Positions 34,462 through 46,608 of a stretch of DNA of 64,000 nt are shown piece by piece. The translations under genes and the position numbers were made by a program. The stretch comes from Pycnopodia helianthoides. Taxonomy: Eukaryota; Echinodermata; Asteroidea; Forcipulatida; Asteriidae. The stretch is from contig CM063249.1 of the NCBI GenBank assembly GCA_032158295.1, forward strand, positions 6,897,195 to 6,961,194. Reading direction: 5' to 3'. Numbering within the stretch: the first letter of the stretch is position 1; the number at the start of each line of letters is the position of its first letter. The notes under the pieces were generated by a model, which had not been told where the DNA came from, searched no databases, and saw nothing but the letters and a program-made list of their open reading frames with translations.

Positions 34462-34875
34462 CCTCTAGACAGGAAACACATTTTCCTTAATTACTTGCTT
34501 ATTTTTTTTTAAAGCAAAAACAGGTGAAGCCCTTTAACTTCTATCCTCAGATAGGCCCAATTGACATGGCCTGTGACCCTTTAGGCAGTATGACCCATGG
34601 ATTCCGAATCCCCATTTATAAATCACTTTTTATACAGGGTAGTGTACAACAAAATTGCAGTTTCGCAGTGTAAAAACATCAACATTTTCACAAAAATTGA
34701 AGATTTTTTGTTATTAATATTATTATTATTTGGCCAAACTATTCAACGTCTCTTCAACGTCTTGAAAGGTTATTAGCTTTAGAAAAAAAAAATCAATATT
34801 ATAAAGGATGTATACACATTTTCCCAACGTACAGCATGCTGCTGTCCTGTAGGGCGTACGAAGATAATTTAACCC
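34462..34875 (+). repeat. Dispersed repeat Z, copy 2
   Basis: Uninterrupted counterpart of 5806-6600, with an additional GGCAGTATGACCCATGGATT segment. It shows the layout before the E element entered the other copy. Confidence 0.75.
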
Positions 34876-35394
34876 AAAATGGAAACGCAGAGGTAATTGA
34901 ACAAGAACGTGTACTCTTATGTCTCATACTGGTCAATATGTTCGCGTTTGGTTGGAAAAGCCTCAACCGCCCCAGCGGGATTAAATTTCAACATTCGCAG
35001 AACATTCTGAGTTAATACCACCATTCCCAATGTGTAGATGTTTCAACTAACGGAGTAGCATTGGTTGGTCGGTAAAATTACCGCCGCTGATGTGAATTGA
35101 AAGCATCATTCTATTGTGATAAAAGTCAAAAAGTATTTGACAATACTTCAGTAAGACCTCGTCCGAATTGAAATTGTTAATTTATAAAATCTGTTTCATA
35201 TAAAAATTAGAAAAAATACATGCGCCGTAGATTTCTAAGCACGGTAAACATAATCAATTTTAAATCCCACGCGAAGTAAGAGTTTTATGCCGACCCAAGC
35301 AAACAATAAAACACTTCGTGGAAATAAGTGGAAGGCTAAACAAGCTGAAATGCGTGTGTTACAGCCGAGTCATTGGGTTATGAATGTGTAGCAG
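34876..35394. other. Intergenic, unassigned
   Basis: No gene or repeat recognised. Confidence 0.35.
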
Positions 35395-35690
35395 TCAAGG
35401 CATTAGATTTGTCCCTTTATAAATTCATCTTTGGAATGTAAAGACCCATTTGTTGTGGATTTCCAATAACGTCATAAATTTCAATTTTCGCTCTGAAAGA
35501 GTATCAAACAAGAAGGCACGTTGAAATAGTTTAACGTGAGTTTCGAGACTTGCACCCCCCGTACACAAACACACTTTCATAAGGACTCTATTTATTAGAT
35601 ATTGCATCACAAAACTTAATTTGACCTTGGAGCCTCTATGTAATAAACGCAAAACATTATTGTCAACATTTCCGTACAAATAAAAAGCTA
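35395..35690 (-). repeat. Dispersed repeat U, copy 2
   Basis: CCAATAACGTCA, TTTCGCTCTGAAAGAGTAT, GTTTAACGTGAG, CTTTCATAAGGACTCTAT and CACAAAACTTAATTTGACC match the 44.0- and 58.8-kb copies. Confidence 0.65.
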
Positions 35691-35992
35691 GAATGTATGA
35701 AATTATTAGGATGCCTTGACAACAAGAAGTGAATTTAATTTGATTGCTGAGTTTGAATCATTTAATAACACAATCATAATTGCAGGGAGGGAGAGAGGCA
35801 AGACGGGCGGGAAGAGACGGGCGAGAGAATCGTTTTATTCTGGCAAATTTTGGAAGCAATCAAGGCGAAACAAAACACAATAACCTTGAAAAACAGTCAG
35901 ACAAATGTTTTGGATGGTAATATTCTCAGAATCCGTGATAGTGCTTTTGACTCTCAGACTATGGATCAAAATTTTGAAAAATGCTAACCCTG

Positions 35993-36140
35993 ACCATAAC
36001 CGTAACTCTAACTCCAACCCCAACCCCAACCCCAACCCCAACCCCAACCCCACCCAACCTCAACCAACCCCAATCAACCCCAACCCCAACCCCAATCCCA
36101 ACCCCAACCCAAACCAACCCAAACCCAACCCAACCCCATG
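35993..36140 (+). repeat. (AACCCC)n telomere-like array
   Basis: AACCCC/AACCC units with variants over about 150 bp; the G-rich complement could form quadruplexes. Upstream it grades into ACCATAACCGTAACTCTAAC. The units are not the TTAGGG telomere hexamer, so this is an interstitial minisatellite. Confidence 0.9.
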
Positions 36141-37413
36141 TCCAGGTAATGATTAGGTTAGTTTAAACTTATTTGTTAAATAAGTTATTCAGTTTTATCA
36201 TTTTGTTTCATCTACCATTGACATTTGACATACTGATTTTGTACATTAAGGATGCTGGCAGGGTTTTCTCCTGGCCCCTTCTGACCTCTGTTGATTGGCA
36301 CCCCCTCTAGGACGTGTGGCATGGTCCAGCATAGAATTATCATGGCATATGAGCTCAACAGTTTTTTACGACGTGGTTATAAGACAAATAATAAAATATT
36401 CAGCATGTTCTGAAAGCAGTCCTCACTGCAGATTAAATCTGGAAGCTCCATGACCATCAAACTAATACCAGAACCGCAAACATAGTCTGTCTAAACTACA
36501 CGGTTTAACGGGATGACAGAAAACTCTCCAGTTAATAGTTCCATCTAAAAGCTTCCACCGGGGATTATCGTTGCACTTTTTTACTGCAGTGTTAATTATT
36601 AACCGAAAGAAGATTTGCCAAGAAGTGAATAATTAATGCATTCCCATTTTAAAAGAAATCTTTAAAGTGAGATCCTTCAGCATAATCTTTTTTTTTTTGC
36701 GCAACTGACGAACTTGAGTAACGATAGTGCTCTTATTTTTTTTATTTATTTAAAATTTCGGATATAATTCATTTTTACTTAAAAAATTTGTCCGGTCCAG
36801 AAAAAGGTTACAAACAAACTGTCATCATAGCTGTGACCGACCTAATAAAACCTCTACTATCAAGATATAGAAAAACAATTTTGTTTTTTTAAAGTTAAAC
36901 TAATGTACCTTTTGGAGACTAAGACAAATAGAGCAACTACCTAGACAAAACAAGAAAATTGAAAATAAATAAAAACATTATGACGCTATTATATATTATT
37001 CAAAAAAAATGTATTTGTTCCAACAGCGATTTTTAGGGGGCTAAAGGCATGAGAGCAACAGTAGTTTAGTTTTTTTCTTTTTTAGTTCCTGTTTGTGTCT
37101 CTTGTATTGTATGTTTTTTGTTTTGTATTTTTTAGTATGATTTCAAATGTTTAATTATTAAAATTGTATAACTACAATTATTACATTATAACCATACTGT
37201 ATACCGTATTAGATACACTGTATGCTGAAAAAGATGATTTGAAGATTGTGAATTAATAAATTATTTTTCATTTCAACTTTGTAAATCTAGATATTTCACT
37301 ATTAAAGTTACCTTTTAGCCACTTTTAACAAATGTTAGAAAAGAAATGGTAATATTAAGGCTTATTAAGTTACTTTTGTCCCTTTACAGTTTTCTTTTTC
37401 TTTGTTCTTCTCA
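36141..37413. other. Intergenic, AT-rich
   Basis: No gene recognised; many A/T homopolymers. Confidence 0.35.
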
Positions 37414-37620
37414 GGTGTGAAAGGGTGTGTTGGAAAAAAGCAACCCTCGACTGTCAAGAAGGGAGAAGAGAGGCACTTCTTTCGACAGAGTAAACAATCT
37501 TGGAGCAGCTGCGCCGGATTCCACAGGTCTTCCCCCTATCGGTGCCTTAATTGCATTGTAAGGACACTGCGACACAATCATCTCCGAATCTCAAGTGCAC
37601 TTTTGATGTCATTAAACTGA
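37414..37620 (+). CDS. Possible orphan 3' exon
   Basis: A long pyrimidine tract ending TTCTTCTCAG is a strong acceptor. The open frame after it runs 68 codons to TGA, is basic (VKGCVGKKQPSTVKKGEERH) and has no recognised domain. ATTAAA follows near 37710. It may equally be the last exon of a non-coding transcript. Confidence 0.25.
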   Translation, partial: GVKGCVGKKQPSTVKKGEERHFFRQSKQSWSSCAGFHRSSPYRCLNCIVRTLRHNHLRISSALLMSLN

Positions 37621-37844
37621 AAACGCAAACAAAATACTGAAATGGATACGGTTTTGATGTTGGAGTCGTGTATTGAAACACTGGCCACAAACAATCTTTA
37701 TTTCTTTATTAAATGTTCCGGGTTTTTTTTTTTTTTTTTTTTTTGCAGATCGCATTTCGGTTTGATTTTGAAATTAACAGACTGAGTAATTTTTGTTTGA
37801 TTTTTAAAATGCGAAAATTAGGCTAGATAACGAAAATTTATTAA
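37621..37844. other. Short spacer with poly-T
   Basis: T20 run at about 37725-37744, then AT-rich sequence merging into degenerate satellite. Confidence 0.4.
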
Positions 37845-40800
37845 GGGGTAAGTCCAGAATTTTGTCAGATTGTGGTCGAATTCGAAATGTGACAAATAGC
37901 AATAAAAGGCTATAACTATAAAACACAAAGGTAAACTTTATATTTGTCAAAAATGGCAAAAAGGAATCACAAGGGGTAAGGCTTACAATTTAATCAAAAA
38001 TGGGCTATAATCGGTAAAATCACAAGGGGTAAGCCTTGCGATTTTTGTCAAACATGGAAAAAACGGGTAAAGTCACAGAAGTAGGCCTTGCATTTTTGTA
38101 AAAAAGCTATAATCGTATAAAATCAAAAGGGTAACCGTGCATATTTGTCAAAAATTTGCAAAAATCGGGTAAAATCACAAGGGTAAGCCTTGCATATTTT
38201 TAAAAAAATTGGCAAAAATCGGTAAAATCACAAGGGGTAAGCCTTGCATATTTGTCAAAAAATTGGGGAAAATGGGTAAAATCACAAGGGGTAAGCCTTG
38301 CATATTGTCAAAAATGCAAAAATCGGTAAAATCAAGGGTTAAGCCTTGCATTTTGTCAAAAATGGGCACAAATCACAAGGGTAAGCTTGCATATTGTAAA
38401 ATTGGAAAAATCGGTAAAACACAGGGGTAAGCCTTGCATAATTGTCAAAAAATTGCAAAATCGTGCAAAATCAAGGGTAACCTTGCATTTTTGTCAACAC
38501 TTTGCAAATCGGTAAAAATCACAAGGGGTAAGCCTTGATTTTAATCAAAAACGGGCTATAATCGTATAAAATCCAAGGGTAAGGCCTTACAATTTTAATC
38601 AAAAATGGCTAAAATCGGTGAATCACAAGGGGTTAGCCTTGCATTTCTTTCAAAATTGCAAAATCGGTAAAATCACAACGGGGTAAGCCTTGCATTTTGT
38701 CAAACATTGGCACAAACTCGGGTAAAGTCACAAGGGTAAACCTTGCATTTTTGTCAGAAATTGATAAAATCACAAGGGGTATGCCTTGTATTTTTGTCAA
38801 AAAAGGGCTATAATCGTATAAAATCACAAGGGTAAACCTTGCATTTTTTCAAAAATGGGCTATAATCGTATAAAATTCACAAGGGTAAGCCTTGCATTTT
38901 TGTCAAACACTTTGACAAACTCGGGTAAAGTCACAAGGGTAAGCTTGCATTTTTATCAAAAACGGGCTATAATGTATAAAATCACAAGGGGTAAGCCTTG
39001 CTTTTTGTCAAAAATGCAAAATCGGTATTCACAAGGGTAAGCTTACATATTAATCAAAAATTGGCTAAATCGGGTAAATCACAATGAGGTAAACCTTGCA
39101 TTTTTGTAAAAAGTTTGCAAAATGAAATCACAAGGGGTAAGCCTTGTTTTTGTCAAAAAACGGGCTATAATCGTATAAAATCACAAAGGGTAAGCCTTGC
39201 AATTTTGTCAAACATTGGCACAAACTGGTAAAGTCACAAGGGTAAAGCCTTGCATTTTTGTCAAAAAGGGCTATAATCGTATAAAATCACAAGGGGTAAG
39301 CCTTGCATTTTTGTCAAAAAATGGGCAAAATCGGGTAAAATCACAAGGGGTAAGCCTTGCATTTTTGTCAAACATTGGCACAAAACTCGGTAAAAGTCAC
39401 AAGGGGTAAACCTTGCATTTTTGTCAACAATTTGTATAAATCACAAGGGGTAACCTTGCATTTTTGTCAAAAGCTATAATCGTTAAAATCAAGGGTAACC
39501 TTGCATTTTTGTAAAACTGGGCTAAATCGTATCACAAGGGTAAAGCCTTGCATTTTTGTCAAAAACGGCTATAATCGTATAAAATCACAAGGGGTAACTT
39601 GCATTTTTGTCAAAAATGGGATATTGGTAAAATCACAAGGGGTAAGCCTTGCATTTTGTAAAAATTGGCAAAAATCGGGTAAAATCAAAGGGTTAAGCCT
39701 TGCATTTTTGTCAAAAATGGCAAATCGGTAAAATCACAACGGGGTAAGCCTTGCATTTTTTCAAAAATGGCTATAATCGTATAAATACAAAGGGTAAGCC
39801 TTGCATTTTTGTCAAACATTTGCAAATCGGGTATCACAAGGGGTAAGCCTTGTATTTTTCAAAAATGGCTATAATCGGGTAAAATCACAAGGGTAAGCCT
39901 TGCATTTTGTCAAAAATTGGCACAAATCGGGTAAATCACAAGGGGTAACCTTGCATTTTTGTCAAAAAACAATTGCAAAAATGGCAATGGGTAAATCACA
40001 AGGGGTAAGCCTTGCATTTGTCAAAAAATTGGCAAAAATCGGGTAAAATCACAAGGGTAAACCTTGGATTTTTTAAAAATTGGCTAAAATCGGTTAAATC
40101 ACAAGGGTTAGCCTTGCATTTTTGTCAAAATGGCAATATCGTGTAAATCACAAGGGTAAGGTTCATTTTATCAAAAAGGGCTATAATGGTAAAATCACAA
40201 GGGGTAAGCCTTGCATTTCTGTTAAAATTTGCAAAAATCGGGTAAATCAAAGGGGTAAGCCTTCCATTTTAGTCAAAAATGGGCTTTAATCGGTTAAAAT
40301 CACATGGGGTAAGCCTTGCATTTTGTCAAACATTGGCACAAACTCGGGTAAAATCACAAGGGGTAACCTTGCATTTTTGTCAAAAATCTTATAGTAAATC
40401 ACAAGGGGTTAAGCCTTGTATTTTTTTCAAAAAGGGCTTATAATCGTCAAAATCACAAGGGTAAGCCTTGCATTTTGTCAAACATTGGACAAACTCGGGT
40501 AAAGTCACAAGGGGTAAACTTGCATTTTTGTCAACAATTTGATAAAATCCAAGGGTAAGCTTGCAATTTAGTCAAAAATGGGCATATAATAGGTGATTCA
40601 CAAGGGTTACTGCATTTTTTATCAAAAATGGGCTTAAAATCGGGTAAAAATCACAAGGGGTAAGCCTTGCATTTTTGTAAAACATTTGCAAAACTCGGGT
40701 AAATTACAAGGGTTCCTTGCATTTTTGTCAAAAATGGGTATATGTCAAAATCACAAGGGGTAAGCCTTGCATTTTGTCAAACATTTGCAAAATCGGGTAT

Positions 40801-42182
40801 ATCACAAGGGTAAGGCTTACATATTATCAAAAATGGGCTTATAATCGGTATAAAATCACAATGGGGTAAGCCTTGCAATTTTCTAAAAATGCTAAATCAG
40901 GTAAATCACAAGGGGTAAAGCCTAAGTAAGCCTTGCAATTTTGTCAAAAACGGGCTATAATCGTATAAATCCACAAGGGGTAAGCCTTGCAATTTTGTCA
41001 AAAACGGGAAAAAATTGGGTAAAATCCCAAGGGGTTAGCCTTACATTTTTTTTAACAAAAGGGCTATAATCGTATAAAATCACAAGGAGTAAGCCTTGCA
41101 TATTTGTTAAAAATAAACGGGCCAAAATCGGGTAATCACAAGGGGTAAGGCTTACAATTTAATCAAAAATGGGCTATATTTGGGTAGAGTCACAAGGGGT
41201 AAGCCTTGCATTTTTTTCAAACATTGGCACAAAGTTTGGTAAAGTCACAAGGGGTAAACCTTGCATTTTTGTCAAAAATGGGATAAAATCACATGGAGTA
41301 AGTCTTGCATTTTTGTCAAAAACGGGCTATAATCGTATAAAATCACAAGGGGTAAGCCTTGCATTTTTGTCAAAAATTGGCAAAAATCGAGTAAAATCAC
41401 AAGGGGTTCGCCTTGCATTTTTGTCAAAAACGGGCTATAATCGTATCAAATCACAAGGGGTGCCCTTGCATTTTTGGTTAAAAATGGGAAAATTCGGGTA
41501 AAGTCACAAGGGGCAAGCCTTGCATTTAAAAAAAGGCTTTTTAATCGTTTAAAATCCCATTCGAATATAGCCCGTTTATGACAAAAATACAAGGCTTAAC
41601 CTTTGTGACTTTAACCGAGTTTGTGCAAATGTTTGACAAAAAAGCAAGGTTTACCTCTTGGGACTTTAAACGATTATAGTCTTGCATTTTGTCAAAAATT
41701 GGCACAAATCGGGTAAAATCACAAGGGGTAGGCCTTGCATTTTTCTCAAAAATTTGCTATAATCGTTTAAAATCACAAGGGTTAAAGAAGCCTTGCAATT
41801 TTGTCACAAACGGGCTATATTCGTATCAAATCACAAGGGGTAATTGCCTTGCATTTTTGTCAAAAATCGGGTTAAAATCACAAGGGGTTAGCCTTGCATT
41901 TTTGTAAAAAATTGGCACAAACTCGGGTAAAGTCACAAGGGATTTTTGTCAAAAACGGGCTATAATCGTATAAAATCACAAGGGGTAAGCCTTGCAATTT
42001 TGTCAAAAATGGGAAAAAATCTGGTAAAATCACGAGGGGTTAGCCTTGCATTATTGTCACAAATGGGCTATAATCGTATAAAATCACAAGGGGTAAGCCT
42101 TGCATATTTGTAAAAAATGGGCTATAATCGGGTAAACTCACAAGGGGTAAGCCTAGCATTTCTGTCAAAAATTGGCAAAAAT
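37845..42182 (+). repeat. Satellite array, about 54-bp monomers, about 80 copies
   Basis: Monomers share AAAATCACAAGGGGTAAGCC then TTGCATTTTTGTCAAA, followed by a variable part: type 1 GGGCTATAATCGTAT, type 2 GGCAAAAATCGGGT, type 3 CATTGGCACAAACTCGGGT, and a short type 4 CAATTTGAT. Types recur in runs such as 3-4-1, so parts have higher-order structure. Each monomer contains a 5-bp inverted repeat CAAGG/CCTTG. Edges are degenerate. Many monomers have one- or few-base deletions, often in homopolymers. Repeated peptide frames (RIKSQGVSLAFLSK) are by-products and break often. Confidence 0.95.
41557..41680 (-). repeat. Inverted block inside the satellite
   Basis: For about 124 bp the array runs in reverse (ATAGCCCGTTTATGACAAAA, AAGGCTTAACC, CAAGGTTTACC), corresponding to two-plus monomers including a type 3 unit, then resumes the forward direction at about 41681. 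Confidence 0.9.
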
Positions 42183-42279
42183 CGAGCAAGCTACAACGAC
42201 TAGAAGTAGTACGGTACCCAAACTGCGCAAAATATATCTTTCTATTGCAACGACACAGCCCGAGTTTTTGCCAACCGAG

Positions 42280-42545
42280 GTCGGAAAACTATGGAAAGCC
42301 ATAAATGCAAAACAAAAACAGATCGCCACAGTTTTTAACAATGTTACACAAATATTCAAAAATAGTGTTGAATTTGTTGGAAACAAAGCAACCAATCATG
42401 AGAGGTACTTTACTTAGTTGAAAGTTTGCAGAAAATGTTAAAATTTTGTTGAAACATCTATTAACACGATTGAGTGTTTTGCTAACATTCGTCCTTCCAT
42501 GCCAACCAGCGCGGTTTGTTTATCAACAATGGAAAAGTAGCCGTT
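42280..42545 (+). repeat. Dispersed repeat K with open frame, copy 2
   Basis: Inverted counterpart of 29986-30255, starting about 100 bp after the satellite ends. The shared peptide AINAKQKQIAT...VEFVGNKATNH is followed here by a stop near 42417, while the other copy stays open longer. Confidence 0.6.
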
Positions 42546-43292
42546 CTCACTTAGAGTCCCGATTGAAAATGTTACCTAACTTCGGTCTGTTAGTGCAGTC
42601 GACACCGTTTGCGTAACGCAGTTAGCGTATTGATATGACCGTAACATTTGCACTCATGTTTCTTCAATTTTTCATGAGTTTGTGATGTTATTTAAAATGT
42701 ATTTATTCCATTGTAAGTTGTAAAATGTAATCATGCCTCCAGGATGTTTTTTTAGGGGTGGAAAAAACTGTGACAAAAAAATTAATCTGCGTTAATCTTC
42801 CATAACTGATGGCTCAGAGGTGTCTTGAAAATCAATAGTGACCTTTCCTTGGCAAAAAACGTGAACGCCCAAAACGTAACTCGGACTCCACGGTATCTAA
42901 AATTCACCCCAGGTGAAATGGACACAAACAATGGAAATCCAGCTTGGAAAAACACGTCAATCTTACTTAACTTTAATTTGACAGATTGAAAATGACTTTT
43001 CGTTTGATAACAGTCAGGTTGAATGGGCCTACTTGATCGCGCTCTTTGTTTAGCTAAGTTGATTATCCCAGGGGTGATGACAAACTCGAAATCGCGCTTG
43101 TTTTTCAGAGAACATGGATTACAAATAAGGGGGGTGAATAGACGATGCAAACAATTCCTCGCGTAATCAAACTATTCGTTCTCAGACTGCGCAATCTGTT
43201 TCTTTGGCACGAGTAATGTACGTTTGAGCCACTGAACTCTTGCTGACCCCTTTCATAATCGACTACTTCGCAATTACTCGGTACGCGTGCAT
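42546..43292. other. Intergenic, unassigned
   Basis: A 122-codon minus-strand frame at 42782-43150 has no recognisable domain. Confidence 0.35.
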
Positions 43293-43377
43293 TAGCCGTG
43301 GAATGAGGTGCATGCTGGTCTAGGTAACGACAAAATTTGTCACTAGCTAGACCAGCATGCACCTCATTCCACGGCTA
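43293..43377. repeat. Perfect 31-bp inverted repeat (hairpin)
   Basis: Arms 43293-43323 and 43347-43377 are exact reverse complements; the 23-nt spacer is GTAACGACAAAATTTGTCACTAG less its ends. Arms begin TAGCCGTGGAATGAGG. Could be a tiny foldback element or a recent inverted duplication. Confidence 0.95.
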
Positions 43378-43959
43378 TCGCATGCGCACTGGGTATTTGC
43401 GAAAAAGGTCTATTATTACTTCAAACACTCAAACAGCGCCCTCACTGAGGCAAAAGGAGGTCAGCTCAGTGGAAGAAAGCTGTCCTCGGTAAAAACGTGG
43501 GCGTGACTTCAGCGTACCGGCTGCGTTGCGCATTATGCAAGGTAATGACTGAATAGCGGATTGCGTGTGGGCGCCATTTTGAAATCACATTATCAACGCG
43601 TGCCGTGCGTGTTGTTATGCAACTTTTCAAAAGAAGTATACAATGAACTTTTTACATTTTTTATTTTCCAAAACGGCCACAGTGCGGTGTGTCGGCGACT
43701 TCACGGTCATAGACCCGACCTGCTAACCAGTCAATATAACTATCATAGAGATCTGTGGACGTACACAGTCTTTATCCATTATTTGAAATCTTGAAATGGG
43801 AATTAGGAGGTTTTGATCAAATTATTGAGAATGGCCTTTTTTGAGGGACAATCCTTAAAGCTGAAAGGTTTAACTGTAATGCATTTTGCGGCTGGGATGT
43901 GCTGGACACGAAGCCTGTTCTACAACAGGGTCTCCAGGGACAAATTAAAGTTTTGCTCA
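43378..43959. other. Intergenic, CpG-rich in part
   Basis: 43490-43600 is CpG-rich (GCGTACCGGCTGCGTTGCGC). No gene identified. Confidence 0.35.
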
Positions 43960-44350
43960 ATGCACTCAGTTTCCCAATTATAGGTTTAGTCATAATGAAA
44001 ATGGAAAGAAAATTACAAGTCTCTAACCTCACGTTAATGCAGTGCAAATTGTAATATGATACTCTTTCAGGGCGACATCTGGAACAAAACGTCATTGGAT
44101 ATTAGCAATACATGGGGTCTGTACAATAAACAAGATGAATAATTGCGTCAGCCAAAAGGTCAAATTCAAAGCTTTTTTTTTCATTGAATATCATCAACAT
44201 TCAGGGTGAAGTAACACTTTACAAAAATGACAGATCGATATACTTGAAATGTGACGTCATTGGATGTTTTAGGATGTTGACAAAATTCCAATGGAATGGT
44301 ATCTAGTACACTGACATTTTACACCGTTTTAACGTGAGGGTAGAAACGCA
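43960..44350 (+). repeat. Dispersed repeat U, copy 3
   Basis: Aligns with 58860-59170: GATACTCTTTCAG, GGTCTGTAC, GATGAAT, TGCGTCAG, GTGACGTCATTGGATGTTTT, ACACCGTTTTAACGTGAG. Confidence 0.75.
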
Positions 44351-44754
44351 AACTTCTTTCGACGTGTAAGCCACTCTAAGTGATTAGAATTTACGCCTGT
44401 ACGAACAACTTCTGAGATGAAAATGGAGGCATTTCAACTTTATCCCAATTTGTGTGTCACTCATTAGTGACACTTCATTTAAATAATTTGACACGTATTA
44501 ATTTGTCAACAATTGCCTACGTAACTAGAAATGCAGCATCATAACGTGATTGTCACATAGAGTCACTTTTTTTAAAGAAAGTATTATGGAATGATTACCC
44601 GATAAAAAAAACATATACTTTTGGGGCAAGAAAAAGTATGTAAATCCCTGCTGTATTATTGGTTAAAATTGTTGGCCACTGGTGAACAAATTGAACTTCC
44701 GGGTGACATGCAAAAGATCAAGTTCCGTTCAAAAAATAATGAATGTTGTTGACC
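44351..44754. other. Intergenic, unassigned
   Basis: No gene recognised. Confidence 0.35.
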
Positions 44755-45075
44755 ATTAAAGGTTGGGTCATACTTTTGTAATGATCCCGTAAAAAAGGGT
44801 ATAATTTTTAAGCTTACTGTAAAGATTGTCATGGTAATATAAGTATCCTGCGATATTATTTCATCTGAATTGCCCAAGTTGCTTCACTAATCTAAGTAAC
44901 CTAAGTTTTTCAAAACATTGGAATGTTCAAAGATCGCCTTCAGTCGACTTTTGGAAATTCAAACTTCCGTGGTGTCCGTTTGTGGATGGTGCAGGCAGAG
45001 ATGCGGTTGGTACCCGCTGTCACCTCGTTACACTTGGACGGATTCGACTTTCTTTATGAAAATACCGTGACCGTT
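44755..45075 (+). repeat. Dispersed repeat H, copy 2
   Basis: ATTAAAGGTTGGGTCATACT at the start and CTTGGACGGATTCGACTTTC near the end match 10547-11110. Confidence 0.6.
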
Positions 45076-45519
45076 TTTTGTTTTTTTTCCTCTCATCAAG
45101 TAGACACAATATTCAGCTGAACTTTCATATGTAACTTGTAGTGTAAATTTATTGACTTTTGGCCTATCAATCAGCATTATGTGGAAAAAACAATAATCCT
45201 ACCTTTTAAAAACGAGCCTAGCCTTGGGCCATGTATCCTGGTCAATATACTTTAGAGTGGCTTTGTTTACTTTTATAAATATAAATATAATATGCGGCTC
45301 CTTCTTTATGAAAACAGTGCTTGAATTACAACATTTTTAGAAGGATTGTGATTGAGTAAACATCAATGCAATCCCTTCAGTTGTTATAATTCTTTAAGTG
45401 CAATTAGTAAACAGTGGCTTAATATATTTTTTACACAACGTCAAATTTAACTTGCAAAACTTTCTCTTCAAGGTCTGAATAGAAAATGCTGAAACTAAAT
45501 AAATTGGTTAAAAGTGCCA
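45076..45519. other. Intergenic, unassigned
   Basis: AT-rich, no gene recognised. Confidence 0.35.
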
Positions 45520-46055
45520 ACATTTATTTAGTCTTAAATATATTTATCTATTCTCTATTAATATTTGGGGGACATTGAATGGCTGCAGTCGTGACTGCAG
45601 CCATTCCAATGTCCCCGTGAATAAATAAAGCCTAGAGAAAAATATATTTAAAGGAACATTACAGAATTGGTTTTTGCTAACAAAACAGTTGCTGGCAGTG
45701 TAAGCACTTTATGTAATCCACCATATACATAAACTGACAGATCTGTTGAAGTTTGAGATCGATCGGCCATCTGGGTCACGAGAAAATAGTGAAAAACCGA
45801 TTACACATTTGAATGAAATCATATAGATTCAACAAATGAATAAAACGCTCACTGAGCGATAAACTCCAATCGGAAAATTAGTTTATTCATTTCTCATTAA
45901 ATACGGCGTTTCAGACAGAAATATTTCAAGGGATATTTTCGACTATCATCATCATTAGACCGTGTAAGTTTTTTGTAAATCTGTGATCAAAAAGTATATT
46001 TTTACAAGTTTTTTCCTCCCAATTCTGTAATGTACCTTTAAGACTAAATAATGTC
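45520..46055. mobile_element. Palindromic MITE hosting a TTAA element
   Basis: The centre at about 45592 (GGCTGCAGTC/GACTGCAGCC) is flanked by GGGGACATTG / CAATGTCCCC and AT-rich arms. The outer arm on the left reads TTTAGTCTTAAATATATT; on the right its partner AATATATTTAA is cut off by the family E element and resumes after it as TTAAGACTAAAT. Confidence 0.85.
45652..46037 (+). mobile_element. piggyBac-like MITE, family E, full length with TTAA TSD
   Basis: AGGAACATTACAGAATTGG at the start, CCAATTCTGTAATGTACCT at the end, TTAA on both sides (45648-45651 and 46038-46041). The host palindrome shows that TTAA was present once before insertion. TTAA targets are the hallmark of piggyBac-type transposition. 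No transposase. Confidence 0.92.
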
Positions 46056-46502
46056 AATCATTTTACTCGTGGATTTACTGTTCAGTGAAGAATATTTCTA
46101 TCTCTCATTTATGACGTGTTGAACATGTATTGCAGGATGGCATAGTGTCTTTAACCTACAAAACCAACTAGACCTTTCTATTGTATACACTAACTGACCA
46201 CCGTTTTTATGGGCGGCCTTGGGCTGGCACAAATTTGCCCTTTTTTTTAAATAAATTATATATTATATATATATATTTTAGGGGGGCAGTGAAGGCTGCC
46301 TCTACTTTTGCCAAACGAGATTGAGAAACATCTTGGCTAGGACGTTTACAAAAGAAAGGTTTACTTTTCATTAGTGTTTAGTCGATGGGAGGATGGCTGT
46401 GCAGTTTGTAGACCATCGTCCCAGTCACTACATTATACCATCATTGTACTTTCAAGTTAATTCTTTGTAACAAGTAATGAAAGATACTAAACTCAAACGA
46501 CC
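46056..46502. other. Intergenic with a short AT array
   Basis: TATATATTA-type simple repeat at about 46256-46277. Nothing else recognised. Confidence 0.4.
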
Positions 46503-46608
46503 CGTTTCATAAAACTTATATTAAGCGCTCACCACAGAATAATCTTGCTGACCAAAAACAGGTTACAAGCCAAGTTGCCAAAACCATCAACATGTTGCCT
46601 GGTATCCA
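46503..46608 (-). mobile_element. Half of a GGGCCC/GGCCCGTTTCAT-type MITE
   Basis: CCCGTTTCATAAAACTTATA, TTAAGCGCTCACCACAGAAT and GGTTACAAGCCAAGTTGCC fit one arm of a family D-like palindromic element. The second arm is absent, the sequence meeting the A/T tract at 46609 instead. Confidence 0.55.

Noticed and set aside
37900..41907. Repeat proteins of RIKSQGVSLAFLSK type
   Set aside because: By-product of satellite monomers; frames break constantly by small deletions.
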